A DNA stretch of 64,000 nucleotides from Nageia nagi (GCA_050084985.1 JBITNC010000002.1:25234001-25298000), one strand, 5' to 3'; counted from the stretch's first letter, positions 10,610-23,158 are shown. Notes: generated by a model not told the origin, from the letters alone. Numbers and translations: made by a program.

Positions 10610-12502
10610 TCAAGCTCTACAACTACGACTCAAAGCTGCAGCGGTATGAAATTTCCATGCATAAACACAAGATATTGGGTTAGAGATTACAAACTTCACA
10701 ACGTTGCAAGGTGCCCTGATTGCAGTCTTCTCACCTTTGTTATTGGTCCATTGTATTCTGGCACAGCAGGAGAATGCACTTGCAGGAAGAGCTATTTCAT
10801 GTTTAAGAAAGATTTCTCCATTGATCCTGTTCATTGCAAGTGAATTTGAAGATCCTTCTGACTTGTTATTGTAGCAGCGTGCTGCAGATTCAAGCCATGT
10901 GCACTCCGGCTGACCCACCATCTTCTTGTATGCAGAATTGGCACATCTTACTCTGCTTTGAGAGTTCGTTACAAGGGCTGGAAATGTCTCTGTTTCTATA
11001 TGCTCTTCAATCTCATCCATGCTTTTCCAAATAGTAGAGCTTTGCATATTAGCTTCCTTGATATTTTCAATACTAACACAAGAACCCACTGGCCTAACTG
11101 GCTGCGGTGATAATACACCCTTGTTTTTTGGAGTTCTTACCTCCCTATAAGACAGCATACACGAGACAGCATTTGCGTATATCTCCATACTCGTGTGATT
11201 ATGATGATGATGCCCACTAGATGAGCTTAAGTCAGGCATCAATTTATGCTCTCTGTTGTAAAAAATTCCATTGTCAGGACTTCGTTCAGTTTCGGGGCAC
11301 GTGAAATTCTCAACAAAGCCCCATAGAATAGCCTTGGAATTGACAGCGCCAATGGAGACAGATCTGCAGCTGAAAGAGGCATATGGAACGGGAATCATGT
11401 TATGTGGTTGATTTGTTGTAGAACTCTCACACTGCAATGTTCTTACCATTCCCTTGTACGCTGGATTGGACCATAAGACATCTTGGCCATGATTAGCATT
11501 ATACAGCAACAAAATGACTGGCTCATGAGAACCAAAATACATCTTTTCTATTGATAAAAGGTCAGCAAATGACACACAGCTTGTAAGCTTTGAGCTCTCA
11601 TAGCTACTACTTTTGCAGGGTCCAACGTCTTTGATGCTAAAATCTCTTCCAAATAGTCTGAATTGAATCTCATCTTCATCATACGATACTTTACTCTTGA
11701 GGTCACCGTCACCAACAATGGAGGTAGAAATATCAGCAGGAGAACCCACAATTGAATCTTTGGGCGATGGTTTCTCCGGGAGCAATGGAAGAGTCACCAG
11801 ATTTCTAGCCTCTTCCTGCTGCTGGTCAACACCACTAACTTTAGGAAAAACCAAATAGTTTGCAGACCTCCAACCAGATTGGCTGTCTTGTGACAATTTT
11901 TGTTCAGGCACAACAACTTCCATATTTTCGAAAAGATCATTCATGCCAACCTCCCCTGCTGAATTCGCCGTTTCTTTAATGTTGAGTCTTCCTCCAAGGC
12001 CTGCAGATATTTTACCTAACGCACTCCTTTCAGTAAAAGCAGCAGTTGCTGCTATCTGCATGAAATCTAAATCTTTTTCTGGCCTGAAACACACATCTGA
12101 GGAACACAAAGTCTTAGTGCCATCGGCTGGGAGGCTTCCTTGGGAAATAATACCCACAATCTGGGAACTTTCGGAGGCCAAGTCAACAGCAATGTTGGGG
12201 ACCTTTACTCTCTTTTGGGCTCTGGGTGAAGGGCTATTAGAGCACTCTGAGGCCTTTCTCCGAGCCCTATTCGACCGACCAGTTCCACTATTATTGTTCC
12301 CCTTACGAGTGGTGAATCTTGAATGAGAATTCAGAGAAGAATTAGAATTGGAGCGACAAGGGCTTGAGGGCAGAGTGGGCTTAGGAGCAATAGGTCTATA
12401 CTTAGACATGATTTGTTTAGCTTTTGTGGGTATGGGTAGGGCATAAGTATGATATTCATACCTTGCAAAAGAGTTTCCTGTCCATTCCAAACGACCAGTC
12501 AT
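10610..12502 (-). CDS. DUF7950-domain plant protein, probably nuclear
   Basis: An uninterrupted 630-codon frame, the only long intact gene here. The N-terminus reads FARYEYHTY and then IMSKYRPIAPKP (residues 31-42), which matches the conserved opening of plant DUF7950 proteins (xARY...IMxRFRPIAPKP). It supports the ATG at 12502 over the one at residue 32. A low-complexity S/N/R-rich stretch follows with basic clusters (RARRK 79-83, QKRVK 96-100) that could be nuclear signals. The C-terminal part (about 506-617) contains PALVTNSQSRVRCANSAYKKMVG and ends with an APCNVVKF...YAWKF pattern, the conserved DUF7950 region with a PAS-like look. A related module appears at about 327-400 (VLWSNPAYKGMV, then FSCRSVSI and LWGFVENF). 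Residues 431-436 are histidine-rich. It appears to be a single exon. The biochemical function of the family is not known to me. Confidence 0.85.
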   Translation of the reverse strand: MTGRLEWTGNSFARYEYHTYALPIPTKAKQIMSKYRPIAPKPTLPSSPCRSNSNSSLNSHSRFTTRKGNNNSGTGRSNRARRKASECSNSPSPRAQKRVKVPNIAVDLASESSQIVGIISQGSLPADGTKTLCSSDVCFRPEKDLDFMQIAATAAFTERSALGKISAGLGGRLNIKETANSAGEVGMNDLFENMEVVVPEQKLSQDSQSGWRSANYLVFPKVSGVDQQQEEARNLVTLPLLPEKPSPKDSIVGSPADISTSIVGDGDLKSKVSYDEDEIQFRLFGRDFSIKDVGPCKSSSYESSKLTSCVSFADLLSIEKMYFGSHEPVILLLYNANHGQDVLWSNPAYKGMVRTLQCESSTTNQPHNMIPVPYASFSCRSVSIGAVNSKAILWGFVENFTCPETERSPDNGIFYNREHKLMPDLSSSSGHHHHNHTSMEIYANAVSCMLSYREVRTPKNKGVLSPQPVRPVGSCVSIENIKEANMQSSTIWKSMDEIEEHIETETFPALVTNSQSRVRCANSAYKKMVGQPECTWLESAARCYNNKSEGSSNSLAMNRINGEIFLKHEIALPASAFSCCARIQWTNNKGEKTAIRAPCNVVKFVISNPISCVYAWKFHTAAALSRSCRA

Positions 12503-12698
12503 CGCTACTACCTTCTTGCGTCCTGCACTTCCTTTGGGCCTTTACCAGATTATACGTCGACCCATAGGATGAGCAGAGAAATTAAACGATGGAGGCTGAG
12601 CAATTGCAATGGAGTTCATGATGGGAATATGACGCCACGGTGGAAACGAATGCATAATGCCGTGCCATTACCAGAGAAAGTCTATAGTTCACGGGTCA

Positions 12699-12711
12699 TG
12701 GGCCAAGCCCA
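12699..12711. promoter_or_regulatory. possible site II / UP1-type promoter motif
   Basis: TGGGCC (12699-12704) and the reverse form AGCCCA (12706-12711) lie back to back about 200 bp upstream of the DUF7950 start codon. TGGGCY elements are known TCP-bound sites in plant promoters of growth-related genes. The position fits a promoter, but the motif is short and could be chance. Confidence 0.35.
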
Positions 12712-13096
12712 AAAAAATCCCAGTACCATAATCCCACGCTAGAAGAGCACAAAATTAAGCCTAGGTCCACACATTAGTTCTCAAGAGTAGCCAATACCAT
12801 CTATATACTAAAGCTTACTGTTTGTTTCGACATGTCTATGACCACTGTTTTGATCAACAACTACACCTACGCATACACCTCTCATGGGTGGGTGTTTTCA
12901 TGGGTCAACATAGGAGTCACAAATGGCAGGAGGGCAGATGAGTGTAAATTGCTACATCTTGAAACCATCTTCCACGTGGCGTTATCAGGGTTATCTGTAC
13001 TCTTGGCTGTCCTCACCCAGCCAATCTTCCTTCAAACTAAAAATTGTTTGCTGGAGGTCTCTCCGCTTTTCATGTGCAAACATGTATCCTTCATGG

Positions 13097-13424
13097 AGGA
13101 CATGTTTTTACAACAGATAATAAGAATTAAGGGTGCCGAGAGGCGGGAGGCGGGGACTCACCCTCACCTCTAAAAATCCACTGATTCGTCCTTTCTCTAG
13201 GATTAATATATGTTTTAATTCTTGTTTTGCCTACCTTACAAGACTTTATGGGTCTTCATATAGGACATGTTTTTATAACAGATAATAAGAATTAAGGATG
13301 CCTGGGAGGCTGGGACTCACCCTCACCTCTAAAAATCCACTGATTCGCCCTTTCTCTAGGATTAATATATGTTTTAATTCTTGTTTTGCCTACTTTACAA
13401 GACTTTATGGGTCTTCATATACGT
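13097..13424. repeat. 165-bp tandem duplication
   Basis: Two adjacent copies (from 13097 and 13262) share almost all bases, including CTCACCCTCACCTC and TAGGATTAATATATG. They differ by a few substitutions and a short indel in the GGCGGGAGGCGG part. It lies about 600 bp upstream of the DUF7950 start. The overlapping 113-codon + frames come from the repeat and show no family motif. Confidence 0.85.
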
Positions 13425-16183
13425 ACCGATATTGGTGGGTTGGCGAAAGGGATTGGATGTACAAGGACCTTGGACGGAGAATCCATTCAAATCCTTTGAA
13501 AAGGCTGCTTGTTGTAAGCTGCCGAGCCAGGATTGGATGTTGTACTCGCAGGGGTTCGATATTGATTTCTGGGAGGCATCAGTCATGTACCCTTCTTAGG
13601 ATATTTTCGTTTTACACACCGTATATAATAAAATATTGAGACATGCTACAACCTACATATTTCAGACTTCATATTATTTTAATAAATATTGTGTCATATT
13701 TCAAAGTTTTTTTAATTAAGTTGATTTAGAATAATAGATTGATGAAATGGGTAATTTTTTAAGTGAAGGTTGGAATTTAAAATCTACCATCTTGAATAAT
13801 GATCGTACCATTATGTAATTACGATTCTACTATGATTGTAATTGAGATAAAGTTTAAACACCTTTCTTGAAACAAAAAAACTTCGAATTTCAAGTAGAAG
13901 CTACCTGTAAGCTTTCTTGTAAATTAAAACTTTAAAAAGCATGGTGAAAACAGGACAATAAATCAAAAGCACAGAAATTTAGGTTCCACAAGTTATGGGA
14001 TCTTAAAAGAAGTACAGAGGAGGGCATTACTCATTCCTTCCATAATTCAAGCAAAGGCAAGGCAGGCAATGAGAAAGATGGTGAAAGAAAAAGCCCATCA
14101 TCTTAAAAGCCTCAGAGAGAGAGAGAGAGTGTGAACAGAAAAAACGCATCACCTATAGCCTCCATGAGAGAGACGGTGAAAGAAAAAGCAATCACCTTAA
14201 GCCTTCAATCACAAGAAGTTAAGCCTCAAGTCATTGTGTATTGTAATTTGTATGTTAATCTGGACAGTATAACCTAAGTCAACAATATAATGTACTGCTA
14301 GCATGGTCTAAGTGTAAATCGGTGCTTGCCGTTCATTTTGTCAGAGGATCTGAATGGTATATATCCATATGGATCGAAGCCACCTATTGTTCCAAGTGAC
14401 TCCCATGTAAAATCTGAAGATAATTACTACACATAATTAAAATGATATAGAAAAGGACCCCAAATTAAGGTAGTTGTCACTGTCAAAAATTGCCTCCCCC
14501 TTGCATAATATCTCCTTCAAATGATGTTTATCGATTGTCAATTGGTATACATCAAAGACTTGAGAACCAATATTAGTTGTCGAATCATGTCTTCTCCACC
14601 CCTAAATCGATCCTCCACGTCTCTGTCATACTGACATGACATTAGCCTATTACAAAACAATCTCATGCTTCTTTTGCTATCAAGAAATTAACTGTAGGAA
14701 CAAAATATCAAGAACCAGTAGTGGTTATTCGTATTCGCAATTGATGAGGCCCGGATTTTTTCTGCACGTCCTTGAAGCATCTGCTGGCGCCATGCGTTTT
14801 TTTGTCTCGAATACCAATACCATGCTGACACTACGAGTCTGAAAAACAAGGCAACAGGTTGAGAGTACTGATGTAAGGATTCAGAAACGAATGCATCATC
14901 CCTTTGTTCACAACTGGCCTGTAGCTGTCCAAATCTCATGAGGTGAGTCAGAAGTTAGGAGGTGCTTCCTGATTACATAAAGCCATGCCAGGCATTGTTT
15001 TAGTGGCCCCCAAATTCTGGACAAGATCCCCACAAGATTCCTGAGCTTTGAATATTTACACCTCTGATTACACCCGCTCTGACTGGTTTCTACAGTCATC
15101 TTCCAAGATGCCAAGAGTTTGGAATAAATCGATGCAAAAGCAGTTAGACTTAAAGCAACAGACCTTTTAATAGTATAGAATAATTTAATACAATACAATA
15201 CTATAGTATGTCATGTACTGCAATTCTTAAATCAATTAACATTTGAAAGTTTTAATTATAAAATATAGATTGCTAATACCAATTTTGATAAGATTAAAGT
15301 ATAGCTCGAATTATAACTCTCGTTTGTTGATCAAGTGGTGATTATGCTACGGTACAGGTCTCTATTCAATTACTCTACTTTAAAACATACATTAAGCACA
15401 CATTACTCGTAAAAAGGCACATCCCATAGATTTATGATCTCTCCAGTTTAAAAAACCTTCATTTTTTTTCCTGCTTGTGCTTGTCTACACATTTTCTTTT
15501 CTCAATCATTCAAATAATGCTACTAATTTGTTCATGAGCTAATGGCATCCAAAGGACGCATTCACCGGCATTGGTGCAAGTCGGCATTGATATCCAACGG
15601 GATTGGAGACTAGAAAGGCGTTTTCTTTTGTTTTCTTTCGTTTTCATATTTTGCTTATAGAAGTATGTAGGAATGAGATGTGGATAAGCTCATTGGTACA
15701 CAAGACTGAGGTGTTCTGATATCATAGGACATTCCTTTTTGGCTTTCGAAATCACTGGACCCTCGAAAATAACAGCCAGGAAAATCTACGAAGCGTGCGT
15801 TACCGTTTGTCATGAATGTGACTTGGGAGCTGCCGAGGGTCATTCGTTGAATTTGACATGAAAGTGGCAGTAATATTCGGTTTCTGGATCTCAAGCCTCG
15901 CTGTTGGATGGGACGTCTCCAAAAATGCTTCAGCTCGAATAGCAGATGTCATCTCTGTTTGCCCAAAGCTATCCTAAAGTAAAAACGTATCCTTCAATTG
16001 ATTGCATGTCATTGTTCTTATCCACTGCACCTCTCCATCTTGGAATTTGGTTTATTGCCAGTCATTTCAAAGATTGTACACAATGATAATAGTTTTAGGT
16101 TACGAATAATCAGTTTTAACAATTGTTTTAATGTGACTTGAAGAATATAATAGGTTTAACATGTAATCATCTACATAAAATAG
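13425..16183. other. unassigned intergenic DNA
   Basis: No recognisable gene. Near 14040-14190 there is a purine-rich stretch with a GA run and a phrase GGTGAAAGAAAAAGC seen twice. Minus-strand open frames of 79-96 codons at 14688-15198 and 15655-15894 show no known domain. Confidence 0.3.
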
Positions 16184-17740
16184 TGTTAGATAACATATTG
16201 AGAGGTTTGTCTTGATCTCCTAAAGATGAATCTTAAAGGTTGGTTGGATTTTTATTCTATTCAAAGTATAATAAATATTTGGAAGCATAGAAGTTGAAAC
16301 AAAGCATCAATAAATCATCAAAAATAATTTTTTTTACTTTACATCAAAAATCATCCTCTGATTTAATAGAGAAGCCACTGCTTGATTGACGATTTTTGTT
16401 ATACAACTATAAACCCAAATACAATTGTTGGATTCTCTTTGGCTTATCCTCAAGAAGCTTTGCTTCAAGTTTGGTATGATTTAAATAGATATAACTTTCG
16501 AAAATAATTTTGTAAGATACCTAAGGTTTGATGGAGGAAAGCTCACATTGAATTGTATTCTCAAACCATTTCAATATGATTATCTCTCAAAATACCTCTT
16601 AAAATACATAGAGAGAGGTTTTATTTATATAATAATTTGGGTGCCACCTTAGGTGTTAGGTGTCACCTTATTATTAGATATGTGATATGTAAAGGAGTGG
16701 TTGGATGAGTGACTCACCCACTCATATGAGCAAGCTTTAGTTGGTGGAAAAGGCATGAAATATTTGATTTGATATTTCATTCACCTTTTTAGATTGAAGA
16801 GTTAGTGGAAAATTATACTAACATATAATGGTTAGGATTTTACCCTTAGTGGTCACTTAGAATAAGAATATAGATACTTCCTTTGGTATTTAGCATTAAA
16901 ATATTATGAACAAAATAATGTTAAACAATACATTTAGGGGCTTGTCTTGATGCCCATAAGATGAATCTTAGGGTGAATCAAGCCCCTATTATATTCAAAG
17001 TATGATAAACATTTGGAAGCATCAAAGTTGAAATAAAATATTAAAGTCATGAACTAAATTATTATACATATATTAGATGTTGGGATGAGGAGGACCTTAC
17101 AAGAAGAAAATGTTGTTTTACCTTATGTCGAAGATTGCCCCCTAATATGCGATTAAACAAAGAAGTTGTTTGGTGATGGATAATTTCTATTACGCAATTG
17201 ATGACTCGAATATGTGGTTGGATCCTCTTTATGTTTTCCTTAAGAGACTTTGCTTCAAGTTTGGTGTGATTTGGACCAACGAAACTTTAGGAAATAATTT
17301 TCCTAAGATACATAAGGTTTGGAGGAGGAAAGATAAGGTTTGGGTTAATTGTATTATTAAATCATTTCAACAAGATAGCTTTACATTCAAATTATCTCTT
17401 AAAATGCATAAAGAGAGGTTATATTTATGAAGGAAATTTGGTACCACATTATGTGTTAGGTGTCACTTTATTATTAGATGTGTGACATGGAAAGAGGTGG
17501 TTGGATGAGTAACTCACACACTCATGTAGGGAAGCATCAATTGGTGGAGAGGGCATGAACTATTGATTTAATATTTTATTCTCCTTTTTAGAGTGAAGAA
17601 TTAGTGAGAATTAGCCTAACATGTAATTGTTAGGATTTTACTATTAGGGTTTATTTATAATAAGGTAGATACTTATTTTGGTGTTTTAGCATTAAAAGAT
17701 TAATGCTAGAGATAAAATGTTATTTTTAGATGTCTACATT
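16184..17740. repeat. two diverged LTR-like direct repeats in tandem
   Basis: Copy one (16184-16918) and copy two (16919 to about 17740) both begin TGTTA and share ordered blocks: CTTGTCTTGAT, ATTTGGAAGCAT, GGAGGAAAG, GAGAGGTTxTATTTAT, GTTAGGTGTCAC and TGGTTGGATGAGT. Copy two carries about 60-80 extra bases. There is no internal region between them, so they are either tandem copies of one LTR or a plain segmental duplication. The 86-codon frame at 17170-17430 lies in copy two and has no known motif. Confidence 0.65.
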
Positions 17741-19532
17741 TGCCCATTTTGTATTATATTTTATGAAAATAAGTATAATGCAAAAATGATTGATACAATA
17801 ATTATAATTGTTGATTTTTATTTTGATCAAGAATGTTTGATGATTAATGATGGAATTTGGTTACGAACTTAGAGATATTGAGATGATGTTGAGGGAAAGA
17901 TTCATAATTGTATTGTATCACAAATAGTGTAAGATGAACCAATTTAAGAAAGAAGGATTTATTTGAACCTTGCATTTGGTTAAATATTTAATTTATTTAG
18001 CAAAATAACCAATCAATGGTATGTGTCCTGAAATTGCAATGATCGATTTGGTTTGTGGGCTTAAGTTCCGACATCAATGATGTGTAGATTTAAGGTATCA
18101 TACAACTTTAACATGGAGCTTACTAACTAGATAGAACAATTTCTACTTTTACTCCAATAAAGGAGGGTTAATGATAATCTTATGCAAGATTCTTATAAAG
18201 TATTTATTCCAAAATTAGATATTTGGCATTATTCATGTACAAGAAAAAAATTAGCTATTATCTTCCCCCTTAAGTGATGAGTTGGCAAGTGAAGAAAAGG
18301 AAAATGATAATGAGTTTCTTAATAGAAATTAGAGTTATGAATCATAAGGAGAATAATGAGAACACCGATCTTTGATGAAATCAAACGAGGGATAAGAGAA
18401 GGAAATGAAAAAGTTGAATGATGAGAGGGAAAATCATGTATGGGACCTAAAATCACCATACATACCATATGTTGCATAGAAAATTTCCAATTGCACATGA
18501 TATTTCTAAAAGAAATAAAAATAAAAAGGGTTGGGGTCTCATTTTCATCGTTACAAATTGAAAAAGATATTTGCAAAGATATGAGAGAGACTAAGAATAT
18601 ACTTATTGATATGAAATTTATGAAATCAATTAGAAGATGTCTAATTTTGTGATGGGTGATGACAAGATGAGAGGCAATACAAGATAGATTAGTTATTTTT
18701 AACCTCCTTTATGAATTTGACAGATAAAAATAACCTTAAGTTTAGTCAAATGAAACCATAGTCTAGGAGAGAATGAATATTTTGATTATTTTTGTATTTT
18801 AAAAATATTTATATTTGTGGTATTAAAATAATTTATTTTTGAAGGAATGTGTGACTGTGAAATTGAACTTTTAGGAGTGAAGTACAAATTTTATATAATT
18901 TTTTATGAAGATGAATGATAAATAAAAATGTTAAAGGATAGACACCTTATAATATTGAGTTAGGTGATAAATTGTGATAAGGTGAGCGATAAGTGACGTT
19001 GTGATATAAATTTTATTTCTTTTTAAAAATGTTAAGGGAATTTTCATTTAGGAAGTGGTGGGTTTTTTAGGTGTATCAGGGATTGAGAGGATTATAATAG
19101 ATCACTCTCTCATTATAACACTAATAGAAAGATGGGATATTGACATGACCATTCCATTTGCCCATATGAGAGATGATGATTATATAGAAGGATGTGTATT
19201 GCATATACTGCAACCTTATTGAGGGTGTTAGGATTCAAGTAGTGGCATGGATCAAAGTAAGAGGAGGTGATGAGGAGGATGTTGCATGGTCTTGGGTTGA
19301 CATCAATATATTACTAATCCCTTGATGGTTGATGACTAAAGTGTCTTAAATAAATTATCTTCCAAGCATTGTTGATTACTTACATCACTATTCCTTCAAA
19401 TGAGCCTGGAAGAAGTAAAAATCATACAATTGTAAGAGTTTTGGGTGATCTTTAGTGCATATGTTAGCATTATCCCAAAGAAGTTTGAAGATAAAAAAAA
19501 GGATGAAGAAACTTGCATAATGATGTCAAGGG
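17741..19532. other. unassigned AT-rich DNA
   Basis: No gene or transposon domain recognised. Open frames of 70-85 codons near 18319-18652 overlap on opposite strands and look like chance. Confidence 0.3.
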
Positions 19533-20020
19533 TGTTAGAATTTGTAATGAAATATTGTGAATATCTAAACTCCTTGTAAATTCAATTAATCACTTAAAGG
19601 ATATTTAGATACCTTAAGGGATTAATTGAATTCTTTATTATGTAAACTTTGAACTTACCATGTGGTTAGTTGGTAGGTTAAAGTTAGGTAATATATTTAT
19701 TGTAACCCTAACCTTACCCTTGGGTTAAAGGGAGGTTAGAGAGGTGTTCTCATGCTATAAATAGAGGGCCTCTCCTTTGTAATATAACTTAGATTTTGAG
19801 TAAGATTACTCTACTAGTTTGTGTAGGAGAGAAAGGAATTGTAGTAAGAGGGTGCATAGTTTGAGAATTGAGATCTAGTTGTGGATGTACTCCCAAGGAG
19901 GGAGGAACCACTTATATTGGTGTTATCTTGTGTGAATGGTGTTATTAGCTTATAGATGTTGGATGATTAAGTTTCCTATAGTCTTGGACCTTGAGGATTA
20001 GTGTAGATCTAATTCCATCA
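19533..20020 (+). mobile_element. solo Ty1/copia LTR, family A, with target duplication
   Basis: This 488-bp sequence begins TGTTAGAATTTG and ends CCATCA. It is flanked on both sides by AAGGG (19528-19532 and 20021-20025), a perfect 5-bp target duplication. It is the same LTR type as the pair at 36049-36530 and 44303-44784, in the other orientation and more diverged. No internal sequence or primer site adjoins it, so it is a solo LTR, the usual product of LTR-LTR recombination. Confidence 0.92.
19756..19764 (+). promoter_or_regulatory. TATA box of the solo LTR
   Basis: TATAAATAG lies about 225 bp into the LTR and is kept in the related LTRs. It marks the likely RNA polymerase II promoter. 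Nothing recognisable as a gene lies directly downstream. Confidence 0.65.
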
Positions 20021-21592
20021 AAGGGGAAAGATATTTTATTCTAATACAAGAAAATACACTAGCTTTGTGAAGGTGATGACATCAGGTAAGGAGAATTTGT
20101 GTTCTAACAAGAAGAAATACACTAGTTCCCAAACAACTAAAGTGATGACATTAGTAAGTGGAGTTCCACCCCCAAAATGTTATGTAAAGAGATAATCTTG
20201 ATCCTATTTTGGCATGAAAATCCCCAGATTGTAAGATCACTCAATCAATAATATCCTTGAGGCGAATATAAATACCAAAGATGTAGTTGTAGCTCAAATC
20301 ACTCTTTCAAAGCTATATATGGGCAATTAGTCAAAGAAAGACAAAGAGATAATAGTTGATCCAACCAAACCATTAGCATTTTGCATGAAGAGGGCACTCT
20401 AATGTCTCAAGATTTTTCTTGAATAATAGTTTAAGTTTTGGGTGTGTGCAAGAAGATGGATCCACTTTATGGCCAAAAAGTGGATGTTTTTTCTTTGATT
20501 TTCAGTTTCATCGCAATTGATCTCAAAAATTGAAGCACTTAGAGATGGAATCTTGAAAAGGTCTCTTCAAAAACAATTTAGTGCTTAAAGTCCAATTTTC
20601 AAATATGTAATTTATACTGATACCCATATGATATAAATTAATTTTTGATAGGCATCTATAAAAATCACTTTTTAAAATTTATTATTTTAGGATCATACCT
20701 TTAACTATTGGGCCAACATAATTTGACCTAAATTAAAGTATTTTTTTAAATTCTTTTAGGAAAGATAGTTAAGATATTGGAGAATGTTGAGAATATTTTT
20801 TTGTAATTTTTTTATGATTTTTTTAGTTAATTTTTTATTGGCCCTAATTACATTATTTAAAAGTACTTTTGTTGGGCCAACATAATGTGACCTAAACTTA
20901 TCATTTTTTGGATTTTTTTTATTTAGTATAGAATTATGTGTAGAATGTTAACATGTAATTTTTTTTAATTCTAAAAAAATAAAAAGTTATTAAACATATA
21001 AGATAACCTGCTTTTTCAAGTTTATGGACAAGTTTGATTGAAAAATAATCAAAAATAGAAAATATAATACAATTGTAAAAAAAATATATATTTGAAATCT
21101 GCACTCACTCATCTATAATGGGTTTTAATTTTGTAAATACATTTTGTAAAAAACTTTATCAAATACACATCAAAACTCAAGTTTTTCCATTATCAAATGA
21201 TAAGAACTTGTATGTCCATGTCCAAGGCTAAGGCTTACCTTACCATGCCTCATCCAAGCCAAAAAATAAAGCAAAATTAGTAGGAAGTAGATTTAAAATT
21301 GAAAATGGGATCTCGTTTCAAAATAGGATCCCAATACTATCATGATCATGTTTTGAAATGGGCTTCCATTTTGTTTATTAATGGGATCCCATTATTTCCC
21401 AACATTCACAACATCCTACCATTTACTTTAGAATGAGTCTTTTGAATTCTACTTCAAGTTGGTATGGTACCAAAGCATCAAGGATGAGAGAACAGGTAGC
21501 CCTTCATCATCTTAATCTCTTGACTAATATGAGTGTCATTCCCCAAGCATAGGGAGTGTGTTCTATGATGATGTTATGAGAATTATATAATA
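20021..21592. other. unassigned DNA
   Basis: No gene recognised. GAAAATACACTAG at about 20050 and GAAATACACTAG near 20125 form a small imperfect repeat pair with a following GTGATGACAT. The rest is AT-rich. Confidence 0.3.
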
Positions 21593-22490
21593 TTATGATG
21601 TTAGTTTAGCTTTGGATATTATCAATTTGAATAAATACTTTATTTTATCTATCAATTCAAAATGAGAAGTATCAATGAGCTTAAGTTCATTATCAATAAC
21701 AAAATGCTTCCAACCATTCAAAAGCTTAGGCCTAACATGGTTTGGTCCAACACTTGCTACAAAGTCCACATACCATTTTTTCCTCTGACACACTAACAAC
21801 ACTTTTTCCCTTTTGTGAGGAAACCATCTCCAAACGAAGGAATTGGGAACCTACTTCAATACAATCCAGATAAACAAAGAGAAGATAAAGAAGAAAAATC
21901 TCAAATACATTTTTCTAATATGTTGATTTTGAGATGAAGGAAGAGTTATTTTACAAGCTGAGTTAAGCGACCAAATGCAGACTTGCCTTTCTTACATGAG
22001 AATAATAGTTTATCTTTTTCAAATAGCTTGGGGCCTCTAAAATAATCTACAAACATGCAAACCCATAAAAATTAAATAACATTCTCTTTCATTTTTCAAT
22101 CCCAAAGTTAGGAAGTTTCTTATAATCCAAACCATTCTCATATATAATAAACTTCATTTTTACTTTAAACGTTGTGGGCATTTTCATTACAGGAGTGAAT
22201 GGGTAGGCTATATCTTGTTGTCTTTCTTTTCCATTACTTTCAAAGATTTGAACAATAAAATGAACATATAAAACATGTCTGAAAAAAAGAATATCTTGAA
22301 CTTGTATAGGATATAAAGTCTTACTAACCATATTTCAAATATGTAAAATTACCAGAATACCATAACATAATATCCCATAAATTGCCACTTGGAATCTCCA
22401 AAACTACGTGCCTACAGCTCTCTAATGATATGATCTTCTTTACAGAGTGTGAAGTAATCTCCTACAAACCAAAATCACTTATGCAAATTA
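21593..22490 (-). pseudogene. B3-domain (REM-like) transcription factor gene remnant
   Basis: Read on the minus strand from 22490 downwards. The first part gives VVLEIPSGNLW, the central strand block of a B3 DNA-binding domain. After a stop, the next open piece gives DILFFRH followed by HFIVQIFESNGKE, the pattern (D-x-L-x-F-R ... F-x-V-x-I-F-x-x-x-G) that closes REM-type B3 domains. A linker follows. A second B3-like domain reads PNSFVWRWFPHKREKV, then KKWYVDF, then LNGWKHFVIDNELK and HFELID, again in B3 order. So two B3 domains lie in the order expected for a REM-type protein. Stops between pieces, and no start codon or upstream exon, point to a pseudogene, but small introns could explain some breaks; TTGAAGTAG just before PNSF could be a splice acceptor. 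Confidence 0.6.
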
Positions 22491-23158
22491 TGTTAGATTC
22501 ATAATTGTATTAGTATCTCATCCCATCAACAAATTCGACTTTATTTTTTCACAAGCCCCAAATGCCTATGCCCATTTTCATGCCCACAATAAACCCAAAC
22601 AAATATCCATTTTGAGATTTCATCACCACTTCAATTTTATCTATTAATGATGGTGGGCATTACTATGACTCCATATCTATGATTGATCTTTATAGAAAGA
22701 GGAGCTTGATGGTGAAGAATTATCTCAAATATGTAGGAATGTTGAATCCTTGTGCGCAATAATTCACTCTATTTTTTCACAAGCTTGAGGTGCCCATGCC
22801 CATATATGAATCTTTGTCACTTCCATACTCTTCATATTTTTTTCCACTGTCACCACTCTATAATTCGTTCGCTAACATTTTCATAAAATTGAATACAACA
22901 CCAATTACATATAATATATGTATGAACTATATTCCTCTAACACCTCCACCTCTTTTACCTTACATTCTTGCATTTGTAATCCAATGAGTGTTCCTCTAAT
23001 ATCATTTCCTTCTTGTTTAGGATTTAGGGTATAAGGTTAAGGGTTTAAAGTAATGTACAATTATGAAATTAAAAAAATCGAGTAGTGAAAAGTGAAGAAA
23101 TTAACTCTTTATGAATTAATCTCTAAACTATTAAGATTTCAAGAAGGCACTTCAAAAC
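22491..23158. other. unassigned DNA
   Basis: AT-rich, with no recognised gene. It separates the B3 remnant from the first copia LTR. A 65-codon + frame (22790-22987), rich in proline, serine and tyrosine, has no family match. Confidence 0.3.

Noticed and set aside
12832-13639. 113-codon plus-strand frames upstream of the DUF7950 gene
   Set aside because: They overlap a 165-bp duplication in several frames and show no family motif or splice support.
14636-15894. Small frames on both strands (68-96 codons)
   Set aside because: No known motifs, overlapping opposite frames, and no consistent gene structure.
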